Source: Tetrapyrgos nigripes
Lineage: Eukaryota; Basidiomycota; Agaricomycetes; Agaricales; Campanellaceae
Direction of reading: 5' to 3'
NCBI GenBank assembly: GCA_013368315.1
Contig: JAACJM010000234.1
Span: 1-64,000, forward strand
Length of the DNA: 64,000 nucleotides
Every line of letters starts with the position of its first letter. Position 1 is the stretch's first letter. Under the pieces are notes generated by a model that had not been told where the DNA came from, did no database searches, and saw nothing but the letters and a program-made list of their open reading frames with translations. The position numbers and the translations under genes were made by a program. Positions 24,168 to 35,624 of this stretch are shown piece by piece.

Positions 24168-24301
24168 TCTGTCTGTCTTCCTCACTCTTCCTCTCTCTCT
24201 GTCTATCTAGCTGCAACTCCACACTGCCAGAGCAAGATCGGATGATACAGGAAAACTCAAGCACAACATGGACCAGTTGTTGGCCAGCCCTTCTGCAAGA
24301 T
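23285..24301 (+). pseudogene. DUF6698 gene, 5' half (split by Copia insertion)
   Basis: Exons 23,285-23,626, 23,720-23,859, 23,913-24,084 and 24,211-24,301 join in frame across GT-AG introns of 93, 53 and 126 bp. The N-terminus is low-complexity and basic (KSKHKHHCKRDKHHKK), then acidic. The start of the conserved part is RARSDDTGKLK. The gene stops at the Copia 5' LTR and resumes at 42,034. DUF6698 proteins are common in Agaricomycetes and have no established function. ATG 23,222 is an alternative start in the same frame. Confidence 0.75.
24127..24200 (+). repeat. (CT)n microsatellite in an intron
   Basis: A run of TC/CT dinucleotides with later interruptions, wholly inside the third DUF6698 intron (24,085-24,210). 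The polypyrimidine run precedes acceptor CTATCTAG. Confidence 0.9.
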
Positions 24302-24573
24302 TGTTGAATTGGCGAATTAGTAAGCAGCCATCAACATTAGATTAGATGTAGATTAGATAGTAATCTAGTTAGTTATGCTTACTGTACATCAGGAGTTCTT
24401 AGATAAGTAGTCACATGTACTATTTAGAACAGTATAAAAGGGCTCGTAGATTGCCCTACAAGAACAAGGATTTCCCTTAACTACTCATTGCTCTTAACCT
24501 CTAACAAGCACTTTTACATCCCCAGGTAAGTATGCAGTTACTGCTACGTATATAGAACATAGTCTGCTCAACA
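24302..24573 (+). repeat. Copia 5' LTR
   Basis: TG...CA termini. A TATAAAAG box at 24,433-24,440 is the likely U3 promoter. Nearly identical to 41,762-42,033. The primer-binding site right after it was not matched to a tRNA. Confidence 0.93.
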
Positions 24574-24870
24574 GATTATGGGCCCCGCAAGCCCTGGACA
24601 TTGCGCCATCACTGGCAGCTGTCCTAGACTGCATAATACCTGGCAGTGCCCATGCAGCTGCTTGAATGTCACCCTTTGTGGCAGATGTTCTTTACATGTG
24701 CCTTCATGGCTGCTGTATGTGCTCAGTAGTGCCTTCATGGCTGCAAGCTGTTACAATGCACACCAGGGAGAATCACTGTCATAAGCGCACTAGTCGCAGC
24801 TTTTCATTTATTTTCATGGCGCATCCTTAACACTGCCGCTTATCTTGCATATAGAATGTTATGCTGACAG
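24574..24870 (+). other. Copia 5' leader
   Basis: Untranslated leader between LTR and gag. It begins GATTATGGGCCCCGC, where a primer-binding site would lie. No gene. Confidence 0.6.
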
Positions 24871-24900
24871 TTGATTTCATCCCCAGATCACATCTTAAAA

Positions 24901-25860
24901 ATGTCTTCCAGATCGAGCTTTATGCCCACCATTCCAGAACTCACTGGACCGAACTATACCCTTTGGGCTAGCAAGTCCAAATCTTGGCTCCAATCTCAGG
25001 GCATCACCTATGTCCTTAATACCCTTCGTCCTGGAGAAATCCAGATTGTCAGCTCCCCAATCCCTACGACAGCTCCCACTGGTACTACCGGCGGTACCAC
25101 GGCAGGTGCTGCCGCCGCTGCAGGAGAAGCCACTCCCAGTGAAGCTGGTAGTGATGTCCCTTCTGCTCATTTCATCACAGCAGCCAGCAGCAGTGTTGCT
25201 GATTGGGACAAAGATAACAATAAAGCCATGGGAGTTATCAAACTCCGTGTCGCCCAAGCCATCGGTGTCAAACTCGAGGATATCACTACTGCTAGGAAAA
25301 TGTGGGATACACTCAATGATCTCTATGGTAGGCCTGGAGCTGCAGAAATTTTTCAGAACTTCAAGCGTGCTATGAACGTCGAGATCCCACGTAACACTCA
25401 TCCTGGCGCTGCAATTGATCTCATCAAAATGTACCTCACTCGTATCAATAACACTGGCGACAATACAGAAATCCCCATGTATCTCTAATACATGATTGTT
25501 ATCAACAAACTCCCTCCTGACATCTATGCCTACATCATTGCAAAAATAACTCAGGATGATGTCGATGACTTCGAAGATGAGACACTTGACAATCTTTGAA
25601 CTCATGTTGTCAACACTTGGGAAGCTCGTGGCGGAAAGAAACCTCAATCCGCTAACACTACAAAGATCATGGCCATCAAATGCAAAGGCAAACCTCCTGT
25701 CTTTGAGCAACAGCAGCAGCAGCGCTTGGAGAGGCAAAGGCTGTGGACGTGGCAACTGGCGAGGCCATGGAAAACACACCAGAGAACAAACATGCCAGAA
25801 GCAACAAGCCCAGAGCATGGGTCCTATTAAGTTAGGACACTCTCATGTCATACATGCGGT
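24901..25860 (+). pseudogene. Copia gag
   Basis: The ATG at 24,901 opens a protein whose start PELTGPNYTLWASK is the typical Copia gag N-terminal motif. DTLNDLYGRPGAAE and the downstream helical region also fit retrotransposon gag. The frame is stopped by TAA 25,486-25,488 and TGA 25,597-25,599, after which the same frame continues. A Gly/Arg-rich RNA-binding-like stretch follows in a shifted frame (GRGNWRGHG, about 25,735-25,775). A lone Cys/His cluster (CHTCGE, about 25,842) may be a degraded zinc knuckle. Gag forms the virus-like particle core. Confidence 0.8.
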
Positions 25861-26700
25861 GAAGTTCTTCAAGGAAACTCTGACCATCACGGTCACGGAG
25901 CCCTCTACCAAAGATGTGCGTAAACCCTTCTTTAATGAGTCGGTAAAGCCTTTTGATGGATTTTTCTCATCTGTCCAGAATGCCTTTAAAACCGCTCATA
26001 ATAATGGGATTAAGCCAACTGGTGAGCTCCTCAAAGACCTTGAACTAGAACACATGTCTCATTCTGAAGCCTCTACCTCTACCCCTCATCCTTCCATCAT
26101 CACTGATGGCCGTTCTTTCATGGAACGATACTATTGGCAAAACCTCGTCGCCCCGTACCCTGATGGTTTCCATCAATCCAACACCAACGCCGCCCACGAA
26201 CACGACCAACCTCCTTCCGACAGTTGGGGTGCCACCAACTGGGGTACTCCACAGCTAGAGGAGGCGTGGAACAACTTCAGGTGGATGCAGGACAAGTGCG
26301 TGGGAACAGACAACAACGCCAAAATGGCTGAGGAGGATGACAGGCTGTTGGACAGCCTCATTTCCAATGCAGGGATCATGAACTTGGAGGAGTTCCAGAG
26401 AGAAAAAGAGGAGTCTACCAAGCGCCTCAGAATGTGGGAGGCAGGTCTCGTCAACATGGGGGACTCCGAAAAAGAGAACGTCGACCCCAATCACAGAACA
26501 CTTGCAGAGTGTCCTCCAATGGTCAATGACAAGATGACCCAAAAATGGTATTCAGGGGAGTTCGACAGAGAGTACAATGAGGGCCTCATGGAAATCAACG
26601 AGGACCTCGACCAAATGAGCGCCTCCAATTCATCGGGGTGGAGTCAGGCATGGTCAGTAACCCCGTTATTCAAGGAAATCTCCATATCCCACAGTGTTCC
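25861..26700 (+). pseudogene. Copia gag-pol linker region
   Basis: A long open frame (part of 25,556-26,875) encodes about 280 acidic, Asp/Glu/Asn/Trp-rich residues with no recognised domain, for example ATNWGTPQLEEAWNNF. It sits between gag and protease. The reading shifts to the protease frame near 26,650. Such spacer regions are not conserved, so no function is assigned. Confidence 0.5.
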
Positions 26701-28245
26701 AACTCGGATGCCAACGGGGATGCCGACTCGATGCCAGACCTCGAACCTCTGTCCAGTTCTCTGGACGTGGATGTTATATCCCTTGGGTCTGACTCCGAGG
26801 AGGAGATTATTTCTGAGGGTTGGAATGATGGTGGAGACTACAGGTATGCTGCACCCTCTTTCTCTTCCATTGTGAATAGAGTATCTGACACATCACATAC
26901 AGTGCAGATGATGAGCCCAGTCGCATGTAATTTATTCTTATCACATGCTTATAACATATTTATACATACCACTCCTCTGGGCTCTATAAGCCCCTCTATT
27001 TATAATGTACCAAATAAATTATGTCCCTGTGGGACTTATTATTCATCCTGTGTGAATTGCAAGGGAAAGAATACTTTCATCAACCAGAAACATTATGACA
27101 ATGCCTGGTTACTTGACTCTGGAGCATCTGCACATTACACCTTTGACTTAACCGATTTTGTTGAGTCACACAAAGTAGATCCAATCTCCATTCAAACTGC
27201 AAATGGAATTACCAAAACAAACACCACTGGTACTGTCATTATACAACAAGGGTCTCGTTACTTCAAAATAGCCCCTCTAAACCAACGGTTACTATCACTC
27301 AGCACATTCCTGCAATCTGACAGAGTGACAGTCCATGGATCAGACAAAATGATCATGCTCATGAAGCATGACGAAGTAACAGATGTAGATGGAAACGCAA
27401 TGCATTGACGCTGGTTGACATTTACCAAACGATCACTGGAAGATACCATATATTATCTTCCTCACACCAAAACAAACATCGCCTTCTTGGCAAAAGCTAT
27501 GATTTATGAAATCAACTTCGACTTGGTGCATCAACGCGCAGGTCACCCTTCTCGTGATGTTCTCAAACATCTGCAGACACATACTGATGGCCGGCCAGAA
27601 TTTAATATTCTGAAAGAACCACCAATATGCCATGGATGCCTCGAAGGAAAAACACCACAATGAGTTTACCCACCATCAGAAAAACGGGCTATGCATCCCT
27701 TTGAATTAATCCATTCGGATCTCAAAGAATTCCCCACTGAATCATATCACAAATTCAATTATATGATAATCTTCTTGGATGACTTTACATCTAACGCATG
27801 GGCATTTCTACTGAATAACAAGAAAACACCTATCCATGTAACTCGCCAATGGCTCGCCATGGTTGAGAATCAATACAAAACGAAAGTCGAACAATGGATG
27901 TCCAATGCAGGGGGAGAATATATCAAAGGTACCTTCATTGAAATGTTGAAAGACAAAGGCATCAAGATCCTTCAAAGTGCACCATACACCCCCCAACAAA
28001 ATGGTTGTGCTGAGCGCCTCATGCACACAATAATGGATAAGGCTGAAGCGATGCGCAAACACGCATGTCTTCCTGACAGCTGGTGGGAATTTTGTGTTAT
28101 ACATGCAGTATATTTGTATACGCGCACTCCGATGTGGCGACATAACTGGATAACACCATATGAAGTTCTTGAGAAGAAGCCTCACATGGATCATTTACGT
28201 GTACTAGGCTGTGGAGCGTATGTTTACGTCCCCGCAAAAATTTGA
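26700..28245 (+). pseudogene. Copia protease and integrase
   Basis: One frame holds the aspartic protease motif WLLDSGASAHYT (about 27,106-27,141). It continues with the gag_pre-integrase zinc motif (HQRAGHPS then CHGCLEGK, 27,529-27,651) and the integrase core. Integrase residues: HSDLKEF Asp is kept, the second Asp is Asn (MSNAGGEY, about 27,898-27,921), and the Glu is kept in NGCAERL. In-frame TGA codons occur at 27,406, 27,661 and 28,243, each where Arg is plausible. The protease cleaves the polyprotein and integrase inserts cDNA. This copy lacks a catalytic Asp and is inactive. Confidence 0.85.
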
Positions 28246-30036
28246 GAGAACAAGCTCACTTCAAAAACAGAACTTATGACCTACCTTGGTCCCACCCCAG
28301 GTGGTCACAGTGACCTATTCATGAGAAAGAACAATGCAAAATTCACTGCACCGCAAGCAGTATTCAACGAAACTCTGTTTCCTTGATGTGACAAAAGCAC
28401 GACAAACTCTAAACGACTACCGATAACATCGAAAGACGTACCAAATGATCCTAATGAGGATATTCCTCAGATGTTTGGCGAAGACAAAGATGAACATTTC
28501 TACATACCAACCAACGCACCTTCCAGGCATGACGATGCTGACAGACAGAGTCCGTGGAGATCGCCTCTGGAAACACCGCCCCCAAGATCTGAATCTGAAC
28601 CTGAAACACCACCTCAACTTCCACAGACACCTCCAAGGTGACCAAGGCAATCACCAAATCCACCTTCTGCACCTAGATGAACTCAACGTGACAGGAGACC
28701 ACCAAAAACATTTGTACCAGACTCTAATCAAGCCTGGAGACAGGGAAGTGCTCAGCCCCCTGCAGACAGACAGGTCACAATTGATAACTGTGATGCTGAC
28801 AGAGCCGCAGGAGAACATGAGCCATGGCAAGAGCTAAACCAGCCACATGGGACTGCAGCCGCAGAACCACAGGATCCCAGTTCTAGTTCTGCAGGACAAA
28901 GTGACTCAGGAGACGCTGATGAAGGTCTCAGGCCACAATCGTCCACATCAGACAATGAGAATTCTGCATCTAATACAGATGGAAACAATCTTACTGAAGA
29001 CCAGGCGTTAATAAATCTCTTGCTTAATACTGCAATTGACTCTAAATCTCCCCATGAATGGACACTCCAAGAAATATCGCTCCTACCAGATAGAGAGCAA
29101 GAGGAATGGAGAATTGCTTGCCGTGAAGAACTAGAGGTACTTCACAGGTGCGGAACTTTCCAACTCGTAGATCATCCTGAGAATAGGAAAGTCATAAAAA
29201 ACTGATGGTCACAAGAAGGCAAGACTCGTCGCTAAAGGTTTCTCTCAGATTGAAGGTCTAGACTTCGATCAAGTCTTCTCTCTAGTTGTTCGCTTCGAGA
29301 CAGTGTGCCTTATCTTCACATTGGCAGCCCTCAATAATTGGCACATCTCAGGTGTTGATGTCTGTAGTGCCTATCTTTATGGCGTACTCAAAGAAGAGAT
29401 CTATATGGAACAACCAGAAAAGAAAGCAAAGTCAATCGGCTACTTCACGCTCTATATGGACTTAAGCAAGCTGGGCTTGCTTGGTGGAAAGGTGTCGACA
29501 AGTCCATGGCAGAGCTTGGTTTCAAGCGAATCAACTCTGATGCCGGAATCTTCGTATATAACATTGCCGTTGTCTACATTGATGATGCCCTATTCTGTGG
29601 AGCAGACAAACAACTAGTGCTCAAACTAAAAGCGAAATTTATGAAGAAATGGGAATGCAGGGATCTTGGCGATGCCAAAGAGTTTCTTAGGATGAACATC
29701 GTCAGGAAAGGCAGCAAGATCTATCTTGATCAATGTGCCTACCTCGAGAAGGTACTAGAACGATGTGGTATGCAAAACACGAAAGCTTCTGCTACTCCAT
29801 TACCTGCAGGATATTATCCTATAAAAAACAAATTCCCAGTTGACCCAATTCTTCGACAGAAATACCAAACAGTCATTGGTTCCCTACTCTACATCATGTT
29901 AGGAACTCGTCCTGACATAGCCTTCGCAGTTACCAAAATGGTACAGCACTCTGCTAACCCTTCAGATGATCATCTAAACAAAGCTCTTTGGCTTCTTCCT
30001 AACATTAGCCCATGGTACTTTCTGCTGGGCCTCTAG
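28246..30036 (+). pseudogene. Copia reverse transcriptase with N-terminal linker
   Basis: The same pol frame continues through a Pro/Ser-rich linker with TGA codons at 28,384, 28,639 and 28,678. It then enters the RVT_2 domain: ISLLPDREQEEW, a gap and shift at 29,203-29,210, then KARLVAKGFSQIEGLDFDQ. A shift near 29,460-29,500 precedes the catalytic motif VVYIDDALF (about 29,569-29,595). The motif DD is intact, but the frame is broken in at least two places and several codons are missing near 29,205. Confidence 0.85.
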
Positions 30037-30044
30037 AGCTCAAA

Positions 30045-30233
30045 CTACTACTGCAGTAAGTTCTACTGAAGCTGAGTATATGGCACTCAGTGATTGTAGT
30101 TGCCAAGTCATCTGGATAAAAGCTCTTTTAGAAGAACTTGATATAGAGATGAAAGCAATTGACATCTATGGGGATAATCAAGGATCTATCTTTATCGCAT
30201 CCAATCCTGTTACAGAAAGATGCTCGAAACATA
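30045..30233 (+). pseudogene. Copia RNase H, 5' part
   Basis: STEAEYMALSDCS and GDNQGSIFIASNP are the two central motifs of Copia RNase H. The frame reaches CSKH and is cut by the TA-flanked insertion starting at 30,234. The continuation is at 41,486. Confidence 0.88.
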
Positions 30234-30413
30234 CAGTGGGCAAAAAAATTGTCCGCATGTTTCACACTTTTGCAAAGATTGTCAATTATAGAGCTACTGA
30301 ATAGAGATGAGACAAAATAGTCAGTGATTGCCCGAAAGCCCTTGATAAGTGCTATGATAATCTTCTTGTTTTGTGTTATTTGGTCAAATACCCATGGAGA
30401 TATACCCAATTTA

Positions 30414-31669
30414 AAATGGTAAGTCATTTGGACAATTTTTTGAGTTGCTACTTTATCAATACTATTGGCACAATGTGATGCCTCATAGATGACATCATAA
30501 GTGGAGCTGTACAGTGATGCAATGTATACATCATAATGATGTCATAGCTGTCAGCTAGACCATATATAAGGACATCCAGATCATCTATTGCCCCCATAAA
30601 ATCATGAGACCCATCACCTCCACTCAGAAAGACAATGTCCTCTCTCATCTCCAAACTGGCGCTTCATCTGCTCAAACTGGAGTATCCAAGTCAACGGTTG
30701 CCTCTCTGGCCAAAGAGATGTATTCTGACAAGGAGAACCATAAGGCAGGGCGCCCTAAGAAGCTCTCTACCACTGATGAACAGGCTGCTATCAAACAAAT
30801 CAACACTGGGAAAGCCAGGAACGCTGCAGAGGTGGCCAGAAACATCAATCCCCTTCTTGACCAAGCTATCTCCACCCAAACCATGCGAAATTCCTTCACA
30901 AACATGGTGTAGACACCAAGAAACCACAGAAAAAGCCCAAACTCACTGCAGCTCACAGGAAGGCTCGTTTAAAATTTGCAGAGAAGTACAAGGACTGGAC
31001 TGTGGATGACTGGAAACAGGTTATAAGGTCAGATGAGACTAAAATCAATCGATTTGGGTCAGATGGGCAGCAGTTTGTGTGGGGTAGGACAGGTGAATCC
31101 ATGGGAGAGAGAGTTGTGGTGGAGACAGTCAAATTTGGAGGAGGAAATATCATGGTGTGGGGGTGTATGGGATGGGATGGACCTGGAAACATGGCAGAGG
31201 TTGAGAGAAGGATGGATGCAGAGCAGTATGTGGACATTTTGGAGAACAATCTTCTGGAGAGCATGGATTGTTTGGGTGTTGATCTGGAGATGGCCATTTT
31301 TTCAGCAGGATAACGATCCAAAACACAAGTCAAAACTAGGCACCAAATGGTTTGAGGAGAACAAAATCCATTGCATGAGCTGGCCTGCTCAGTCTCCTGA
31401 CCTAAACCCCATTGAACACCTCTGGACAACCCTCAAACGCAAACTCAACGAGTATGATACAGCACCATCTGGAGTTTGGGAAATATGGGATAGAGCAGCA
31501 GAAAAGTGGGTGGAAATCACAGAAGAGGATTGTCAGAAATTGATCAGGAGTATGCCTAGAAGGATAAAAGCTGTTTTGAAGGCCAAAGGAGGGCATACCA
31601 AGTACTGAGCAAGCACTTTCTGTATTTTAAGGCATATGTCAAAAAATTGTCCAAATGACTTACCATTTT
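30414..31669 (+). mobile_element. Nested Tc1-family transposon
   Basis: Inverted ends of about 30 bp (left AAATGGTAAGTCATTTGG at 30,414; right its complement ending 31,669) are flanked by TA at 30,412-30,413 and 31,670-31,671. Length 1,256 bp and one transposase gene fit Tc1. A TATATAAGG box lies at about 30,561-30,570. The flanks do not rejoin exactly relative to the outer element's right arm; about 36 bp seem lost at the right side. Confidence 0.85.
30604..31608 (+). pseudogene. Tc1 transposase (DD34E)
   Basis: The N-terminal helix-turn-helix region (TSTQKDNVLSHLQTG, then ARNAAEVARNI) lies in frame 30,604-30,880. The catalytic region reads IRSDETKINRFG (about 31,024), then FQQDNDPKHKS (about 31,300), then PDLNPIEHLW (about 31,400). 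There are 34 residues between the second Asp and the Glu, the DD34E signature of Tc1. All three catalytic residues are present. Two single-base frameshifts break it: one near 30,885 and one in the T run near 31,300. The protein would end GGHTKY at TGA 31,606-31,608. Confidence 0.9.
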
Positions 31670-32189
31670 TACGAGGCCGAAGAATGAGGCTGAGTTCTTT
31701 ACACTACGTTTCCGTGTGTGGCTATGTTGAGTTGGTGCCCCGGTTTTTTCCGTGCTTCCTTCCAATTTCTTCCGAATGAATGAATGAATGAATTACGCCA
31801 CACCGCAAAAGCTACATAAGTGTAATGAGTAGTAGCTCTACGTGGACCCAATTACTGGATACTGCAGGGCAAGCAACAGTGTCATAGGGCCAATCGTCCT
31901 CGCAGGCAGGGTAGGGCGTCTAAAACACTGAAGTGCTATAGTACGACACAGAGAAGGTATGACACAATCTCGATGTGAAGTTGCGGAGACAGTGTAACGA
32001 GTTCTCGATGAAAGGGAGGATGTGATGGAGTATGAGGCAAGTGGTAATGGCAGTCAGCTAAGGTTAGTAGGGAAAAAGAGTGTTGGCTAAGTACATACAA
32101 CATAAACTACAGAGAAACAGAGATAAACGAGGCTAAGTACGTAGTATAAAAATACAAAGAAACAGAGAGAGACAAGAAGCTGAATATGG

Positions 32190-34139
32190 TTACTCCTGCT
32201 CGTCAGACCAAATCTCGCAAATTCTTGAGATCCCACACCTATCCTTCCAGATGATGAGGACATTGTGAGTCAAAGCTGCAGTTGCAGCGACCAAATTCCA
32301 GTCAAATATCCAGCATTTCAGGAGCTCCAAGGCATGACTGTTGGAACGAGTGGCAAGGGGGTCAAGATGGATGGAGGAGAGGAAAACTGAGCGTAGGCTG
32401 GTGATTTGGGGAAGGTGAAGACACTGTAGCAGGACGTGCTCTGGTGTTTCATAAGACATATTGCAAAAGTGGCAGAGCATTGATGATGGATTGTTGTTGT
32501 TGTGAGGAGTTCTACCTGGAGCACACCTAAATACCCAAGGGGAAACGTTGCCACACAGTAAGCGAGTCAGTGATCTCTGATGGCGGTAATGGGTCACCCG
32601 GTGCAGGTAATGACGGAAGTATACAATGGGAGATGAAGGAGTAGAGTCAGAGTCAGGGTCAACAGGCTCCACACGTCCCCTGAGTAGGCTGAGGTGGCTA
32701 AAGTTTTCAATGTGCCAGAGGAGAAATTTGCTGGAAGAGTTATTAACCTGTTTGATGAGGTCCGTCATGTTGGAAGGAGTGAGTAATTCGTTTGGGGGTA
32801 GAGATAGAGGGGGAATGTCTGGGTGATGGGGGAGATGTCGTAAGATGTAGTCAAGATTGGAGAGCCAGCAGGGTGTCTTACGAGAGTGGAGGATGAGAAG
32901 ACTTTGGAGCGCGACATGAGCAAGTTTGTCGTGAGGGAGCTCCAGTAGATATCTGAGGTATGATAGAGCTAGGGTAGCTCGATGAATGCATATGGGACGT
33001 ATGCCGGTTTCAGTATACAATGGGGTAAGAATAGAATTGTTGGAGAGACCAAGAATGCGACAGAAGAACACATGTTGGACCTTTTTGAGATGGTGGGCAG
33101 CTGAGTCGGTAATGTCAAGGACTATTTCGCACCCAAAGATAAGGTGACAGTCAACAAGAGCAGTGTAGAGATGTTTCGTGGATTTAGGAGGAAGACAGCC
33201 TCTGCCAACTAGCCGTTCAGTTCCCAGGATGCCATGAGAGGATATGGTAGCGGCTTTCGACTTGTTATTGTAGACGACGGCGAAAATGTCCTTTTTGACT
33301 GAACAGAATGTGATTCCAACATATTTGAAGTGGTCGGTGAGTCGTAAAGTGTGGCCATTCACAGTGAATTGAGGAGGAGCAGAAAGGTTGAGGTTGCCGA
33401 TGATATATTCAATGATGTTGACCTCGGAAATGTGAGGGCGGATGTCACCAAATATCATGACCTCAGACTTTGAGGGGCTGAGAGTGAGGAAGTTGTTGTA
33501 GCACCACAGTTGTAATGCATCAAAGTGGTGTTGGAGACTGGCAGGACAACGAGAGATGATTACCATATCATCAGCATGCTCTAGGTGTGAGATTGTGGTG
33601 CCATTGAGGGCAGTGTCGTGTTTGTGAGGAGGGAGAGAGAAGGTTGATAAATATAAGTTCCACAGCATAGGAGACGCAGGATCTCCCATGAGAACTCCAG
33701 AGCCCGCTTTGAAATCTTCAGAAGATTGTTCCCCAAGGATAAGGCGGTAGCGCATATTAGAGTACAGGGATCTCAGCCAATTGTGATACATGCCAGTGAG
33801 ACCCAGGTCCTCCAAGCAGTTCCAATGTGCACTATGGTTGGTAGAAGGGAAGGCGTTGGAGATGTTGACAAACGCGACATAGAAGGTGTCGTTATGATCA
33901 CGGGCACATTCAATTAAGGAACGAAGGATGAAAGCGTTGTTATGTGTTCGGTGACCAGCACGGAATCCGTTTTGGGAGGGGGGGATAAGGTGGCCAAGTT
34001 CAGCAGCTTTAGTGAGTCGCTGGAGAATAAGGAGGGTGCCAAACTTCAGAAAGCAGCTTTCGAGTGCAATTGCATGATAGTTATTGGTGTCAGAGAGGTC
34101 TTTACCACGTTTAGGAAGTGCAGAGAGTAAGGTGATGAG
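32190..34139 (-). pseudogene. LINE ORF2: reverse transcriptase and C-terminal zinc motif
   Basis: The RT begins near 34,139 (LPKRGKDLSDTNNYH) and passes a palm motif that reads FVNISNAF where Asp is expected (about 33,860-33,885). The catalytic HADDMVI box is intact (33,565-33,582). From 33,815 the frame is continuous to the stop at 32,190. Near the C-terminus CHFCNMSYETPEHVLLQC (about 32,425-32,478) matches the zinc-binding zf-RVT pattern of APE-type LINEs. RT copies element RNA at the nicked target. Loss of the palm Asp and the break at 34,140 indicate a dead copy. Confidence 0.87.
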
Positions 34140-35624
34140 TCAAGCTGTGGGGACATCACCAGTGCGAAAGCAGTGGCTATAGAGCTCACAGAGAACATCA
34201 TTGTCGAGTTCGAGAATGAGCGAGTAAGTGGACTCGTCGGTGCCAGAGGTATTGGAATGGGGATGTTCAGAGAGATGTGATTTCAAGTCTTTGATGTCAG
34301 CTACAGTGATGGGTTCGTTGAGAATAGGGAAGATTGAAGGAGCAGAAACGCGTGGCCGGTTTTGCACACGAGTGTTGTGTTCACGCAAAAGATCCTCATT
34401 GAACTGAGAAGAGGTGGGGTCCGGCAGGTTCAGTCGGGGGTGGAAACAATTGAATAGGTCTGAGAGCGAGACTAGAGGGGGCGGGGTAGATGGATAGCAG
34501 AATTTTATATATATTTTCCAGAAAGCAGCCAGAGAGACACTGGCTTCCACAATTTTGTCTCGCATGGCAGTTTGTAGATGGCGTTGGAGAGGTTGGTGAC
34601 AGTGGTTAGCAGCAGAAGAGGGATTATAGGAACAGGTTTTGTTCTGGGGGCCCGGGGGAGAATTGCGAGGTAGATTGGTGGAGATTTTGGGTTGTATACA
34701 ACTAGTCGGAGGAGGGTTGAAGGGTGGAGGAGGAGGAGCAGTGATAGGATCATCAAAGTCGCCATTTGGGGGTAGTGGCAGATTGCAAGCTGCTTTCGCT
34801 AGCGAGCTAGCATTATGATGATGTTGGTTGGCTGAGTCAGCATTAACTTTGATCAATTTGACCGGTGCTGAACAGGAGGTGATCACGAGAGTGATACATT
34901 TGAGAAGGTCACTGTCTGTGCAAGACCAGCCACATCTTGCTCTTGCTGGAGCCCAGTAGGTGAGGGAGTTGATTAGAAATTTGGATGAGGTATGTATGAA
35001 GAGAGGACGGTCAGGTGGGGCAAGTCGTAGGGCCAAAAGAACAGCGAAAAGGTCAGTGCGATTTTTAGATTGGGAGCCAGGTACACGGTTAGAACAATTG
35101 AGCAGGCTTCCAAATCCAAAGAATACACCAGAGCTGGCAGTGGCGTGAGGTTGGCCAGGATTAATGCAAGAACCCTGGGTGTGGACAAACAAGGATGGGT
35201 GGGGGTGTGGTTCCAGGATCGCGTTGCCATAGAGTTTTTCCCAATTCTGTTCAAGAGTAGGAGTGGGGCACTGAAGCAGTTGGTTGAGTAGAAAGTCAAG
35301 GTTAGTGACCAACGGTGTGAAAATTTTTGGACGGCAGTGGGAGTGAGGGGTGGAGAGGGGGTCCATATTGCCTCCAGGGACAATGAGAGAAAGGGTGAGA
35401 AAGGAGTGGTCAGACCACTCAGTGCGAGGAGATACAGACAGATTGGAGATGAACGGAGAGCATTCATAGGAGGCGAGGGCATAATCAATAATAGAACATT
35501 GATAGATAATTTCATTGTCTTCATCTTTGCCGGCATTATGGTGCTCAGTGAAATTAAAGTGATCACCAGGTATGCCTTCAGTGCCGTTGAGAATAACAGT
35601 ATCACATGCGGCAAGGCATTCCAA
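34140..35624 (-). pseudogene. LINE ORF2: endonuclease end, RNase H-like segment, linker to RT
   Basis: The frame opens with the end of the APE endonuclease (SIIDYALAS, then the catalytic SDH in TEWSDHSFLTL at about 35,400-35,430). It then encodes an RNase H-like fold at about 34,780-35,205: GSCINPGQ, SGVFFGFG, LFAVLLALRLAPPDRPL, FLINSLTYWAPARA and SLAKAAC. Expected acidic residues are substituted (TQGSC, RTDLF, HTSSKF, NASSL), so it would be inactive. A Pro-rich linker and the RT approach (ILNEPITVADIKDLKSHL) follow. It stops at TGA (plus 34,140-34,142). RNase H lying before RT is unusual. Confidence 0.75.

Noticed and set aside
23902..24264. Minus-strand frame rich in Arg/Glu across the CT microsatellite
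   Set aside because: Artefact of the dinucleotide repeat inside an intron.
24574..24590. Copia primer-binding site
   Set aside because: Sequence after the LTR could not be matched to a tRNA 3' end without a tRNA set.
24895..25818. 307-aa minus-strand frame opposite the Copia gag
   Set aside because: Antisense shadow of gag; the plus strand carries the recognised motifs.
27406..28680. Possible stop-codon reassignment (TGA read as an amino acid)
   Set aside because: TGA sits at Arg-like positions in several decayed elements, while presumptive host genes end normally; CpG mutation explains it better.
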